Below are positions 16,291 through 25,209 of a DNA stretch of 64,000 nt, one piece after another. How positions within the stretch are numbered: position 1 is the first letter of the stretch; the number at the start of each line of letters is the position of its first letter. The stretch lies in assembly GCA_944380295.1 (NCBI GenBank), contig CALWHE010000008.1, positions 1 through 64,000 on the forward strand, given 5' to 3'. Under the pieces are notes generated by a model. The model was not told where the DNA came from, made no database searches, and saw only the letters and a list, made by a program, of their open reading frames with translations. The position numbers were made by a program, and so were the translations under genes. The DNA is from an uncultured Christensenellaceae bacterium (GTDB lineage Bacteria; Bacillota; Clostridia; Christensenellales; UBA3700).

Positions 16291-17877
16291 ATGTCGGAAG
16301 AAGAAAAGAAAGAGCTGCCGCTTCAAGACGAGGAGCAGGCGGAACAAAACGCGGCGGCGGAAGAAACGCCCGTCGCGGAGCAAGAGGGCGCGGCGGAAGC
16401 GGTCGCGGTCAAAAAGGGTTTTTGGGGCAAGGTGGACAACTGGTTCGGCATCTCCAAGAGCGGGTCTTCTTATCGCACGGAGGTGGTTGCCGGTCTGACC
16501 ACGTTTATGGCGATGGTCTACATCCTCATGGTGAACGCGGGCATGTTCTCCGAGGTGATAGACAGCTTCGATCCTTACGGCGCGGCGTATATCGCCACTT
16601 CGGTGGGCGCGATCGTGGGCACCATGCTGATGGCGTTTTTGGCGCGCATGCCGCTGGCGCAGGCTTCGGGCATGGGCATAAACGCCTTCATCGTTTACAC
16701 GCTGCTCAACGGCACGGGACTTACTTATGCAAACAGCATGGTGTTCGTGCTGATAGACGGCGTGATCTTTCTGATACTCACCGCCACCGGGCTGAGGCGC
16801 AAGATCTTTGAAGCCATTCCCGCGGGCGTAAGGCACGCCATTCCTGTGGGCATCGGACTTTTTATTGCCTTCATCGGCTTGCAGCAGGCGGGCGTGATCG
16901 TTGACGAGACCAGCACTTTGACCACCTTTGTTTCCTTCAACGTGCTCAAAGAGGGCAACCAATTCATCACTTTCAGTGACGGCACGGTGGGCGGCATGCT
17001 GCCCGCCATCGTGGCTATCGTGGGCGTGCTTGCCATTGCCATACTCTCCAAAAAGAACGTCAAAGGCGCCATCTTGTGGGGCATTTTGGGCTCTGCGGCG
17101 CTCTATTACGTGATGGCGGGCATAGCCGTGGGCGCGGGTTCGGAACAGGCTAAAAACATGTTTGACAGCATTACCGTTTCCAATCCGTTCAACGCCTTCA
17201 AGGCGTGGGGAGAAGACTCCGTGGGCGTGGTGTTTTACGAGGGCTTCAACTTTGACAGTTATCTCTCCGTAGAAGGCAACGGCGCCGGTTCGCTGGCGGT
17301 GATATTGATAACGTCAGCGCTGTCTTTGTGCATGATAGACATGTTCGACACCATCGGCACTCTTTACGGCGCCTGCTCCAAAGGCGATCTGCTCGATAAA
17401 GACGGCACTCCCATCCGCATGGAAAAAATGATGCTGGCAGACGCCATCGCCACCTGCACGGGCGCCATCGCCGGCACTTCCACCGTCACCACATTCGTGG
17501 AATCTTCTTCCGGCGTTGCCGTGGGCGGCAGAACGGGCTTTACTTCTTTCATCACGGGCGTATGCTTTATCGTGGCGATGTTTTTGAGCCCCATCGCGCA
17601 GCTCATACCGCGCAGTGCCACCGCCACCGCTCTGGTGTGGGTGGGCGTGCTGATGATGAGCTCCGTCACCAAGATAGACTGGACTGACGCGGCGGAAGCC
17701 ATCGTCGCCTTTATGACCTTCATCGTCATGCTGCTGGGCTATTCCATCTCCAAGGGCATAGGCGCGGGCATAATCACTTATATCATAATATCCGTTTGCA
17801 CGGGCAAGATCAAACAGATATCCGTTCCCACCTGGGTGATAGGCGTTATCTTCCTGGCAACGTTTATTTTGACTTGA
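16291..17877 (+). CDS. AzgA/PbuG-type purine permease (NCS2 family)
   Basis: Inner-membrane proton symporter for hypoxanthine, guanine or adenine, 528 residues with about 12-14 transmembrane segments. Family marks: RTEVVAGLTTFMAMVYILMV, ASGMGINAFIVYTLL, FEAIPAGVRHAIPVGIGLFI, MIDMFDTIGTLYGACSKGDL and GTSTVTTFVESSSGVAVGGR. An acidic N-terminal tail of about 40 residues (Glu/Ala-rich) is longer than usual for the family. GGAGGT lies ahead of the ATG. It could supply purines alongside de novo synthesis (purF at 34204). The exact base specificity cannot be read from sequence. Confidence 0.92.
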   Translation: MSEEEKKELPLQDEEQAEQNAAAEETPVAEQEGAAEAVAVKKGFWGKVDNWFGISKSGSSYRTEVVAGLTTFMAMVYILMVNAGMFSEVIDSFDPYGAAYIATSVGAIVGTMLMAFLARMPLAQASGMGINAFIVYTLLNGTGLTYANSMVFVLIDGVIFLILTATGLRRKIFEAIPAGVRHAIPVGIGLFIAFIGLQQAGVIVDETSTLTTFVSFNVLKEGNQFITFSDGTVGGMLPAIVAIVGVLAIAILSKKNVKGAILWGILGSAALYYVMAGIAVGAGSEQAKNMFDSITVSNPFNAFKAWGEDSVGVVFYEGFNFDSYLSVEGNGAGSLAVILITSALSLCMIDMFDTIGTLYGACSKGDLLDKDGTPIRMEKMMLADAIATCTGAIAGTSTVTTFVESSSGVAVGGRTGFTSFITGVCFIVAMFLSPIAQLIPRSATATALVWVGVLMMSSVTKIDWTDAAEAIVAFMTFIVMLLGYSISKGIGAGIITYIIISVCTGKIKQISVPTWVIGVIFLATFILT

Positions 17878-17962
17878 CAAAGTAAAAAGGGAGGTGCGGC
17901 GCGGCGGCGCCGCACTTTTGTCGATACGCATAAAATCGCCGCGGACTGCGGCGGAGAGAGAA

Positions 17963-19000
17963 ATGCTTACTTATTCTTATTTCGGAAACAAAAAGGCGGG
18001 GTTTTGTGAAAAACCCGTGCCGGAGCTTGCGCAAGCCACCGACGCCGTTGTGCGCGTGACTTTATCCAGCGTCTGCACCAGCGATCTGCACATCATCGGC
18101 GGCTTTGTCCCGCGCGCGCAAAAGGGCGTGACCTTGGGACATGAAGGGGTGGGGATCGTGGAAAAAACGGGAGCAGGGGTGAAAAAATTCGCGCCTGGTG
18201 ACCGGGTGGCGATAAACGTGGAAACCTTTTGCGGCGAGTGCTTTTTCTGCCGCAACGGCTATGTGAACAACTGCACGGATAAAAACGGGGGCTGGGCGCT
18301 GGGCTGCCGCATAGACGGCATGCAGGCGCCTTTTGTGCGCGTGCCTTACGCGGACAACTGCCTGAACAAAATTCCGGACGGCGTGAGCGACAGGCAGGCG
18401 CTGTTTGTGGGCGACATTCTCGCCACCGGTTATTGGGCGGCGGACATCGCCGAGATAAGCGCGCAAGACGAAGTGCTGGTGCTGGGCGGCGGTCCCACGG
18501 GCATATGCTGCGCGCTGTGCGCCCGCCTGCGCGGCGCAAACGTGACGGTGAGCGAGATAAACGCGGAGCGCCGCGCTTTCATAAAGAAAAATTTTCCTTT
18601 TCTGCGCGTCGCGGGTGCGGAGGAAGCGCTGGCTTACTGCGCGGCTCTGCCGCGCGGCGGCGCGGATCGGGTGATAGAAGCCGCCGGCGGCGAGGATTCT
18701 TTCACACAGGCGTGGCAGGCGGCGCGCCCCAACGCCGTGGTGGTGCTGGTGGCGATGTATGAGCGGGCGCAAAAACTGCCTCTGCCCGATATGTATGGGA
18801 AAAACCTCATCTTCAAAACGGGCGGCGTTGACGGATGTAAATGCGACGAGATATTGCGGCTCATCGCCGCGGGCAGGTTGGATACGCAGCCGCTCATCAC
18901 GCACACTTTCCCGTTTGAGCGCATAAACCAAGCGTTTGAGCTGTTTGCCGCGCATGCGGACGGAGTGATGAAAACGGCCGTCACTTATCGGGGCGTTTGA
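17963..19000 (+). CDS. Zinc-dependent alcohol dehydrogenase (MDR family)
   Basis: NAD(P)-dependent medium-chain dehydrogenase, 345 residues. Catalytic zinc ligands lie in SSVCTSDLHI and LGHEGVG, structural zinc cysteines in CGECFFCRNGYVNNC, and the Rossmann motif is VLGGGPTGICCALCARL. Secondary alcohols or polyols are typical substrates for this subgroup; the substrate here is unknown. The start MLTYSYFG is preceded by GGAGAG; the longer in-frame extension looks non-coding. It follows the purine permease by ~85 bp and shares a terminator with the convergent mannosidase. Confidence 0.88.
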   Translation: MLTYSYFGNKKAGFCEKPVPELAQATDAVVRVTLSSVCTSDLHIIGGFVPRAQKGVTLGHEGVGIVEKTGAGVKKFAPGDRVAINVETFCGECFFCRNGYVNNCTDKNGGWALGCRIDGMQAPFVRVPYADNCLNKIPDGVSDRQALFVGDILATGYWAADIAEISAQDEVLVLGGGPTGICCALCARLRGANVTVSEINAERRAFIKKNFPFLRVAGAEEALAYCAALPRGGADRVIEAAGGEDSFTQAWQAARPNAVVVLVAMYERAQKLPLPDMYGKNLIFKTGGVDGCKCDEILRLIAAGRLDTQPLITHTFPFERINQAFELFAAHADGVMKTAVTYRGV

Positions 19001-19023
19001 CCCGGAGCGGAAAAAGGCAGGAA

Positions 19024-19047
19024 AAAAGCGCCCCGCGGGGCGCTTTT
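19024..19047. terminator. Bidirectional terminator
   Basis: Symmetric hairpin AAAAGCGCCCC-GC-GGGGCGCTTTT between the convergent alcohol dehydrogenase and alpha-mannosidase genes, with T runs on both strands. Confidence 0.9.
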
Positions 19048-19060
19048 GTTTTGCCGTGGC

Positions 19061-22000
19061 TTAAAGCTCGAAGTAGAGCGTTTTCACTTCAAACGGTTTG
19101 AATTCCAGTTTGGTAAGGTCGGCTTTCTGCTTTTTGTTTTCCAACATGTCGCACTCGTAAGCGTCGCACTTTTTGGCAAAGGCGACTTCCACCGCGGCGT
19201 TTTTGCCCTTGAACTCGTAAAGGCGGGCGACGATGCCCTTTTCGTCTTCGGACACCTTCACCGTTTCCAGGATAACGCCGTCGCCGTTCACGGTGACGGG
19301 GCATTTTTCTTCAAAGTCCGCTTTGCGCAGCATCACCACGTTGTTATAGCAGTAGGCGCGCGCCTTCACGTCGCTCTCTTCAAACTTTTCCTTGTGCGGA
19401 TAAAGCGCGTAACTGATGTGGTGGGAACCGCGGTCGCATTCGGGATCGGGGAAGCGGGGAGCGCGCAGCAGCGCCAGGCTGAGCATGCCCTCTTTTGCCT
19501 TATGACCGTATTTGCAGCGGTTGAACAGGGCGAGGGAGTAATCGTCGCCGTCCAAGTTGACGAACTTGTGCGCGCACACTTCAAACTGCGCCTGTTCGAT
19601 GGAAGTATCGTTTTTGGTGGAGCGGTCCACTTGACCGAACTGGATGTCGCATTTGACCTTGTCGGCAAACACGGAGGGGATAAAGTCGGCGCGCAGCATT
19701 TTAAGCTCTTCATGCCAATCCGCGTCCATGTCGAACTGCACCAGCGTATCGCCCAAAGTCAGCGCCACGGTCTGTTCGAATTGCGAATCCATAAAGCGGT
19801 AACGGTTGCGCCTGACCACGCGCACGCCGTCTATATACGTGTCGCTGCCTTCCAATTTGAGCGCGTGTTTTTTCAGCTTGTCGTAATCCATGCGTATATC
19901 CCAGGCGTTGTAATACATGAACGGGTCTTCGTAAACGGTGAGTTTGTTGAGGTATTGCCCTTCCTTGACCAGCTCTTTGCCGCACCTTTCGTCTTTGAGG
20001 GAGATTATCTCGCCGCCCTTGCCGAAGGTGACGGTGATAAGTCCGTTGGAGATGGAGTCCGCGCCGAAAGTGAGCGGGGAGATGTCCGCGTTTTCCACCG
20101 GCGCCGCCTTGCCCGCGCCCATGGGCGCAAGGTCCACTTTATACCACTTGTCTTCCACGCGGATATATTCGCTGCGCGCAAAGTTGACCGGGTTGATGGC
20201 GGTGTAATCTTCGCTCTCGCCCTTGGACATGTCGTCTATGAGCTTTGCCGCCACGCCCTGGATCTGCTTGTAAAGCTCCTTGTAACGCTCCTTGCTCTCG
20301 TCGTAAACGCGCTTTATGCTGGAACCGGGCAAGATGTCGTGGAATTGATAAAGCAGCACTTCCTTCCAGATCTTTTCCACCAGCTGTCTGTCGTAACTCA
20401 CGCCGCGCAGCTTGCCTTCCGCGCCCAAGAGCTCCACCAGGTGCAGCATGTTTTCCATGCGCCTGTTCCACAATTTGTTCGCCGCCTGAGAGGTGTAAGT
20501 GCCCTGGTGGCGTTCGTAATAAAGCTCGCCTTCGTATTGCGGTATCACCTCGCTGAACTCTTCGAGATCTTCAAAAAAGTCCACCGCGCGCGAAGTCTTG
20601 ACGGGCGCCAGACCGCAGATGCCCTTTTGCATGCGGGTGACGTATTCTATATGTCCTTCTCCGGGACCGCCGCCGCCGTCGCCGTCGCCGTAAAGCAGCA
20701 GGCAGACGGGCACGGTATCCTTTTCCTTATTGCGTTTGTTGGATTTGAAGATGGCAAGCGGAGAAGCGCCGGAATTATAATCTCCCGCCGGCTCCATATG
20801 CGCGAGCACTTCGCTGCCGTCCAAGCCCTTCCACTTAAAGGTGGAGTGGGGGAATTCGTTGACCGTGTTGCTCATTATCTTGATGGTCATGAAGTAATCC
20901 ATGCCGCAGCCCTTGATGACCTGGGGCAGAGTGGCGGGGAAGCCGAAGCAATCGGGCAGCCAGCACATCTTCATGTCCTTGTCGAACACCTCTTTGAAGT
21001 AACGCTTGCCGTAAAGGAACTGTCTTATCCAGCTTTCCCCGGAGGGCAGGTTGCAGTCGCTCTCCACCCACATGCCGCCTTGCAGCTCTATCCTGCCTTC
21101 GGCAACGTATTTTTTCACCTCTTCAAACAGCTGAGGATAATCTTCTTTGAGCCACTCGAACATCTGCGGTTGGGACTGGGCAAAGATGAAGTTGTCGTAT
21201 TTTTTGATATTGCGCAGCTGGTTGGCAAAAGTCCTGCCCACCTTGCGGCGCGTTTCACGCAGCGGCCACAGCCAGGCAAGGTCTATGTGCGCGTGACCCA
21301 CCGCGTAATGCGTCACGGCGGGGTAATCGATGGGGCGGAAGAGCACGGGCGCCAGCGCTTCGCGCGCGGCGGCGGCTCCGCTTTCCTTATAGACTTTCCA
21401 TGCCGCCTTCATGCCTTCGTCCAATTCCTTGGCGCGCGCGGCGTAAACTTCCGCTTTGGCAACTTCCGTTTCTTTGAGCGCTTCCGCGTCCCCCAGGAGT
21501 TTGCACATGAGGAAGTAAGACTGGATATAATCGTAATAGTAGCCGTTCAGCTCTTCGTCCATCACGGCGATGTCGTATCTGCGCAGGTGCGCCGCCATGT
21601 TCTCAAAGCGCAGCTTGCCGTTGAAGCCCGCGTCCACATAAAGCTCTATCTCCTCGCCGCCGTCGGCGCAGGGGGAGATGTCCACAATCTGTTTGCCTAT
21701 CGTGCTGTGGAAGAGGTCGCCCTTGCTCAGCACCTGCGTGATGCCCTGCAAGACGTTGCCGTCTTTGTCGTAGACCAGTCCTTCTCCTTGCAGCTTTATG
21801 CGCGCCACCACCTTTTTGCCCTTGCCTTCCTCCGGCACCGTGCCGGTGAAGCGGAACCAGGCGCAGCCGAACTTGTCCGCCCATTTTTGCATAAAGCGCA
21901 TGTTTTTGAACTTGCTCTTGTCCAAGTCCGCCCACTTGATGGGCTCGTCGGAAAGTATGCCCTGCGGTTTGAGGGATCCGATTTTTTTGTATATCTTACC

Positions 22001-22075
22001 CTTGACGTTCATCAGGTTGAGCGCGTGGGAAGAGTTTGCAAGTGCCTTCAAAACAAAATTTTTGTCACTACCCAT
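19061..22075 (-). CDS. GH38 alpha-mannosidase
   Basis: Zinc-dependent retaining alpha-mannosidase, 1004 residues, no signal peptide, so cytoplasmic processing of imported manno-oligosaccharides is likely. The catalytic domain has GHAHIDLAWLWPLRE (about 260-274, zinc ligands H261 and D265-type positions), the nucleophile Asp in WLPDCFGFPATLPQ (about D375) and QFHDILPGSSI near 585; beta-sandwich domains follow. The length fits bacterial GH38 enzymes. AGGAG precedes the ATG, and TTTACA-N17-TAAATT in the minus strand about 22100-22150 is a plausible promoter. With the two fucosidases it points to growth on host N-glycans or similar, but it is a stand-alone gene without transporter. Confidence 0.93.
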   Translation of the reverse strand: MGSDKNFVLKALANSSHALNLMNVKGKIYKKIGSLKPQGILSDEPIKWADLDKSKFKNMRFMQKWADKFGCAWFRFTGTVPEEGKGKKVVARIKLQGEGLVYDKDGNVLQGITQVLSKGDLFHSTIGKQIVDISPCADGGEEIELYVDAGFNGKLRFENMAAHLRRYDIAVMDEELNGYYYDYIQSYFLMCKLLGDAEALKETEVAKAEVYAARAKELDEGMKAAWKVYKESGAAAAREALAPVLFRPIDYPAVTHYAVGHAHIDLAWLWPLRETRRKVGRTFANQLRNIKKYDNFIFAQSQPQMFEWLKEDYPQLFEEVKKYVAEGRIELQGGMWVESDCNLPSGESWIRQFLYGKRYFKEVFDKDMKMCWLPDCFGFPATLPQVIKGCGMDYFMTIKIMSNTVNEFPHSTFKWKGLDGSEVLAHMEPAGDYNSGASPLAIFKSNKRNKEKDTVPVCLLLYGDGDGGGGPGEGHIEYVTRMQKGICGLAPVKTSRAVDFFEDLEEFSEVIPQYEGELYYERHQGTYTSQAANKLWNRRMENMLHLVELLGAEGKLRGVSYDRQLVEKIWKEVLLYQFHDILPGSSIKRVYDESKERYKELYKQIQGVAAKLIDDMSKGESEDYTAINPVNFARSEYIRVEDKWYKVDLAPMGAGKAAPVENADISPLTFGADSISNGLITVTFGKGGEIISLKDERCGKELVKEGQYLNKLTVYEDPFMYYNAWDIRMDYDKLKKHALKLEGSDTYIDGVRVVRRNRYRFMDSQFEQTVALTLGDTLVQFDMDADWHEELKMLRADFIPSVFADKVKCDIQFGQVDRSTKNDTSIEQAQFEVCAHKFVNLDGDDYSLALFNRCKYGHKAKEGMLSLALLRAPRFPDPECDRGSHHISYALYPHKEKFEESDVKARAYCYNNVVMLRKADFEEKCPVTVNGDGVILETVKVSEDEKGIVARLYEFKGKNAAVEVAFAKKCDAYECDMLENKKQKADLTKLEFKPFEVKTLYFEL

Positions 22076-22174
22076 ATTATCTCCTGCGGGCGGACGCCCT
22101 TGTTGGTTTCACACATAATAATTTAACATAAGGCGCGCGCATTGTAAAGCAAATTTTCACGAGCCGCCTGCCGC

Positions 22175-23368
22175 TCAGTCAAAGTAATCCGTCTTGCCTA
22201 TCTCCAACTTGCCGATATATCTGTTGTAAAAAGACAAAAAGTAATCGTCGCACATGCCGGCGATAAAGTCCGCCGCCACGCGCTCGGGTCTGTCTTTGTC
22301 CGCCTCGCGGTATTGCGCCACTCTGTCGGGGTTGGCGTATATGTAAGGGAAGTATATGCTCTCCAACACCCCCTTTCCGCCTTTGAGGTCGTCTATGGCA
22401 AATTCAAAAACTTCCTTCACCGCTCTTTCCATCTGCTCGGACTGCCGCGCCGTGATGCCGGTGCTCTCCGTCTTGTAAATATAGGCGTAATTTTCCCGCA
22501 TCCCCATTACTAGGGCGGCATACAACGCGTCGGAGAGGATAATGGCGTTTTTATCGTAACTGTTAAAGATGATGTCTTCTCCCGCCGCTCTTATTATCTC
22601 GTGGTTGAGCACGCCCGCGCCGTGGTCTGTATAATCGCGCACACCGTGCACGTTCAGCCGGTCCGCGTCCTGTCTGTCCTTGCCCAGATAGGCGATAACG
22701 TCGCATATGCGCACCAGGCAGCCTTCCAGGGTGGCGGGCATCAGCTCTTCCTGCGTGATCTCTCCCCGGTAAGCGCGCTCCAATTTTTCTTCCAGCTGCG
22801 CAAAGTCGCGCGTGGCGCGCTCGTTGGGGCGGTAAGTTTGCAGCACGCACTCGCCGTTGTGGCAGAGCACGCCGTCCGTCACGGGCAGGGACATGTCGGA
22901 GCGCGTGATGTGGTCGAGGTATCGCGCGCTCTGCACGTGGTGGGCAAAGGTATAGCCGTATTTCTGCGTGGCGGCGTTCAGCCACACCTCGCCTTTATGT
23001 CCGAAAGGCGCGTGTCCCAGATCGTGCGCGCAGGCGATGGCTTCTATCAGGTCGCAGTTCAGGCGCAGCGCTCTGCCTATGGTGCGGGCGATGCGTGAAA
23101 CCAGTCCGACGTGCGACGCGCGCGTGGATATATCGTTGTTGGCGTGCAGAGAAAACACCTGCGTCTTGCCGCCGTAACGGTTGTATTGCGCCAAGTTTAT
23201 CACCGCTTCGCAGTCGCGCACAAAGCCGCGCCGATAAAAATTGTATTTATATTCAGAGCGGCGCAGGCAGTCTTTTTCGCGCGCCGCGTAAGGGGAAAGC
23301 GCTTTTTCCGCCGCGCGCGAGCGCGCCAGTATCTTGTTTTTTATCTGCCGTTTTTCTTTTTCGTCCAT
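22175..23368 (-). CDS. dGTPase-like HD-domain deoxynucleoside triphosphate hydrolase
   Basis: Predicted to hydrolyse dNTPs to deoxynucleosides and triphosphate, 397 residues. Metal-binding HD motifs: TRASHVGLVSRIARTIGRAL supplies the first His, ACAHDLGHAPFGHKGE the HD pair and the downstream His typical of dGTPases, and ICDVIAYLGKDRQDADRL the last Asp. The start at 23368 (MDEKEKRQ) is chosen because the earlier in-frame ATG at 23404 adds atypical residues. No Shine-Dalgarno precedes it; instead an extended -10 (TGTTATAAT) ends exactly 6 nt before the ATG, so the mRNA is probably leaderless. Confidence 0.88.
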   Translation of the reverse strand: MDEKEKRQIKNKILARSRAAEKALSPYAAREKDCLRRSEYKYNFYRRGFVRDCEAVINLAQYNRYGGKTQVFSLHANNDISTRASHVGLVSRIARTIGRALRLNCDLIEAIACAHDLGHAPFGHKGEVWLNAATQKYGYTFAHHVQSARYLDHITRSDMSLPVTDGVLCHNGECVLQTYRPNERATRDFAQLEEKLERAYRGEITQEELMPATLEGCLVRICDVIAYLGKDRQDADRLNVHGVRDYTDHGAGVLNHEIIRAAGEDIIFNSYDKNAIILSDALYAALVMGMRENYAYIYKTESTGITARQSEQMERAVKEVFEFAIDDLKGGKGVLESIYFPYIYANPDRVAQYREADKDRPERVAADFIAGMCDDYFLSFYNRYIGKLEIGKTDYFD

Positions 23369-23374
23369 ATATCG

Positions 23375-23380
23375 ATTATA
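23375..23380 (-). promoter_or_regulatory. Extended -10 for a leaderless dNTPase mRNA
   Basis: Minus strand TG-T-TATAAT, then 6 nt, then ATG. The expected start site coincides with the A of the ATG. The -35 region (TGGTAA) is weak, as is usual with an extended -10. Confidence 0.6.
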
Positions 23381-23458
23381 ACAAATCGCGGCGAAAATTA
23401 CCATAAAAAAGCGGAAAAAGCGCGCTTTTGCACAAAAAAGTATGTAAATCTCGGCGCG

Positions 23459-23517
23459 TTACACAATATTTACGGGGTATTTACCGTTATTTAACGGCGC
23501 GGTAACGCAAAGTTTAC
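23459..23517 (+). promoter_or_regulatory. Six direct TTAC/TAAC repeats at 11-bp spacing
   Basis: TTAC at 23459, 23470 and 23481, TAAC at 23492 and 23503, TTAC at 23514: exactly 11 bp apart each time. Direct hexamer repeats on one helical face are how OmpR/PhoP-type response regulators bind (PhoP boxes TTAACA/TTTACA). They sit just upstream of TATCAT (23528-23533), which lacks a normal -35. Confidence 0.55.
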
Positions 23518-23561
23518 CCCGCCCGGGTATCATATGGACGTAAACGAAAGGAGGCAGAAAA

Positions 23562-23825
23562 ATGAAAAAAGAGTTATCTGTTGAGCAAAGATTGGAAAAA
23601 AGGCGCAGACTGACTGCGGTGGGGACCGCCTTGGCGGCGGGCGTTCTGGGCGCCGCGGTGTTTTCTTTGGGCATGACGCTTGCCGTGACGGGCGCTTCCG
23701 CGCTCTTGTGCGCGGGCGGCGCGATAGTCGCGCTCACCGGACTGGGCGTGCTGGCGGCGGCTTATCCGCTCTATCGCACCATATCGGGTGGCAAAAACGC
23801 CGAAAATTACCAAAGCAAAGCGTAA
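23562..23825 (+). CDS. Small two-helix membrane protein
   Basis: 87 residues of unknown function. A charged N-terminus (KKELSVEQRLEKRRR) is followed by two hydrophobic, alanine/glycine-rich segments (about 18-40 and 44-68) and a short polar tail. AAAGGAGG 7 nt before the ATG makes it a convincing gene. Its promoter region carries six phased direct repeats, suggesting control by a two-component response regulator; small membrane proteins under such control often belong to envelope-stress responses (inference). Confidence 0.75.
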   Translation: MKKELSVEQRLEKRRRLTAVGTALAAGVLGAAVFSLGMTLAVTGASALLCAGGAIVALTGLGVLAAAYPLYRTISGGKNAENYQSKA

Positions 23826-23858
23826 ACTTTTGACATAACTTATCCCCCCATCCTCGTA

Positions 23859-23910
23859 GGAGAGGGCGGATCCCAAGGGTGAGCGTTATGACGCGGGATC
23901 CGTTCTCTCC
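23859..23910. repeat. Interrupted inverted repeat
   Basis: GGAGAG-GG-CGGATCCC pairs with GGGATCCG-TT-CTCTCC around a 20-nt loop. It lies just after the small membrane protein gene and may end its transcript, though no T run follows. Confidence 0.5.
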
Positions 23911-23935
23911 GATTTTCCGGACGTATTCGTTCGGC

Positions 23936-23968
23936 AAAAAAAAGAGCGGCTGTGCGCAACAGCCGCTC
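23936..23968 (-). terminator. Terminator of cvpA
   Basis: Minus strand GAGCGGCTGT-tgcgc-ACAGCCGCTC followed by eight T. Confidence 0.88.
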
Positions 23969-23988
23969 CCTTTTGTGTTCGGGAAGTT

Positions 23989-24573
23989 TTACGCCAAGGC
24001 GAGCGCGGCGCTCGAAACCGCGTTCGACACCGCGTTTTTGGCTTGCGAGAGCGCGTCCACTATCTTTTGGAACACGTTGTTGTTCATCATCCAGGCGGAA
24101 ATGCTGTCCAAAGAAGCCTTTGCCTGTTCGATGTCGCCCTCGAATTTGAGCACGGCGATGATGGAAGTGTAGCACATCAGCACAAAGCCGAACGCCAAAA
24201 AGCCGATGCCGGCGCCTATCACGCCGCCCAGAACGTGGTTGACCACATTGAAAGCGCCCTTTATCTTGCCGCCTTTCTTATTGACGAAGTGCATGATTAT
24301 CGCCTTTATTATCAGCAATATCACCAAGGTCACGAAAAAGACGATGATAAAAGCCAGGTTACCCGAGAGCACGCTTTCCAGCCAGGGTATGCCGAAGTAT
24401 TCTTTTGCCGCCAGAGCTTCTCTGATGGGCTTCACGCCCAGCGCGCCCGCGGCGATGGAAAGACCTATCACCAGCACGGTGAGCAGCATTTTCAGCATGC
24501 CTTTCCACAAGCCCAGCAACAGGCACAGACCCAATATGACAAATCCCGCTATCGAGATCGCAGATACAGACAT
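23989..24573 (-). CDS. CvpA family membrane protein
   Basis: 194 residues with four predicted transmembrane helices (about 5-25, 30-48, 72-95, 112-138) in the CvpA arrangement. The family is named for colicin V production; in Firmicutes its role is unclear and may concern envelope homeostasis. Supporting segments: LGLWKGMLKMLLTVLVIGLS and FNVVNHVLGGVIGAGIGFLA. A strong AAAGGAGG ribosome site precedes the ATG, and TTGACA with TAATAT is visible upstream on the minus strand. It is divergent from yyaC. Confidence 0.85.
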   Translation of the reverse strand: MSVSAISIAGFVILGLCLLLGLWKGMLKMLLTVLVIGLSIAAGALGVKPIREALAAKEYFGIPWLESVLSGNLAFIIVFFVTLVILLIIKAIIMHFVNKKGGKIKGAFNVVNHVLGGVIGAGIGFLAFGFVLMCYTSIIAVLKFEGDIEQAKASLDSISAWMMNNNVFQKIVDALSQAKNAVSNAVSSAALALA

Positions 24574-24735
24574 TTTATTCCTCCTTTTGACTTGCGTCTT
24601 TATATTACGACATTATATTACGCCAAGACGCGCGCCGTTGTCAACGGCAGAAAAGCGTAATTCTTACGCAAGCGTGGCGCGGGACTTTTTTGCCGCCGCG
24701 GTATAATTTATTGCCGTGCGGGCAAAATCAATACC

Positions 24736-25209
24736 GTGAATAAAGTAAAAGCCGTTGTATTGTGTATAGGCACCATGCGCGTGATCGGGGACAGCGTGGG
24801 TCCGCGCGTGGGCGACATCTTAAAGGCGCGCGGAGTGGATTGTTTTGTCTATGGTGACAGCGCGGGCAACGTGAACGCGCTCAAACTGGATGTTTACGAA
24901 AATCTGCTGCGCGTCTGTCACTCCGGCGACGTGGTGATCGCCGTGGACGCCGCGCTGGGAGAAAATGAAGACGTCGGACGGGTGAAAGTGACCGGCAACG
25001 GGCTTTTCCCCGGCAGAGCGCTGGGCAGGGCGCGCGGCAGAGTGGGGGACATAGGCGTGCTCGCCGTGATGGGAGAAAAGGGCGAGGACAACTTTGCCCG
25101 CCTTGCCGCGGGCAGCGAGGCGTTTGCCGAACATATGGCGCAAAAAGCGGCGGACATCACACAGGAGCTGGTGGAATATATCAATATGTCCTGCGCAAGG
25201 GCGCAATGA
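24736..25209 (+). CDS. yyaC: YyaC-like spore protein (DUF1256, GPR-fold)
   Basis: 157 residues related to Bacillus YyaC, a spore protein with the HybD/germination-protease fold of unproved enzymatic role. Matching segments: VLCIGTMRVIGDSVGPRVGD, VYGDSAGNVNA, VVIAVDAALGENEDVGRVKV and LFPGRALGRARGRVGDIGVL. The start is GTG with no clear Shine-Dalgarno; TATAAT at 24702-24707 gives a ~22-nt leader. The last eight codons (NMSCARAQ) lie inside the first stem of hairpin array 1, so the C-terminus has been rewritten by the repeat. A sporulation role fits the other genes. Confidence 0.82.
   Translation: MNKVKAVVLCIGTMRVIGDSVGPRVGDILKARGVDCFVYGDSAGNVNALKLDVYENLLRVCHSGDVVIAVDAALGENEDVGRVKVTGNGLFPGRALGRARGRVGDIGVLAVMGEKGEDNFARLAAGSEAFAEHMAQKAADITQELVEYINMSCARAQ

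Noticed and set aside
19046..22126. A 1026-codon open frame on the plus strand opposite the GH38 gene
   Set aside because: The minus-strand frame has complete GH38 motifs and a ribosome site. The plus frame gives His/Val/Phe-rich residues typical of the complement of a GC-rich gene.
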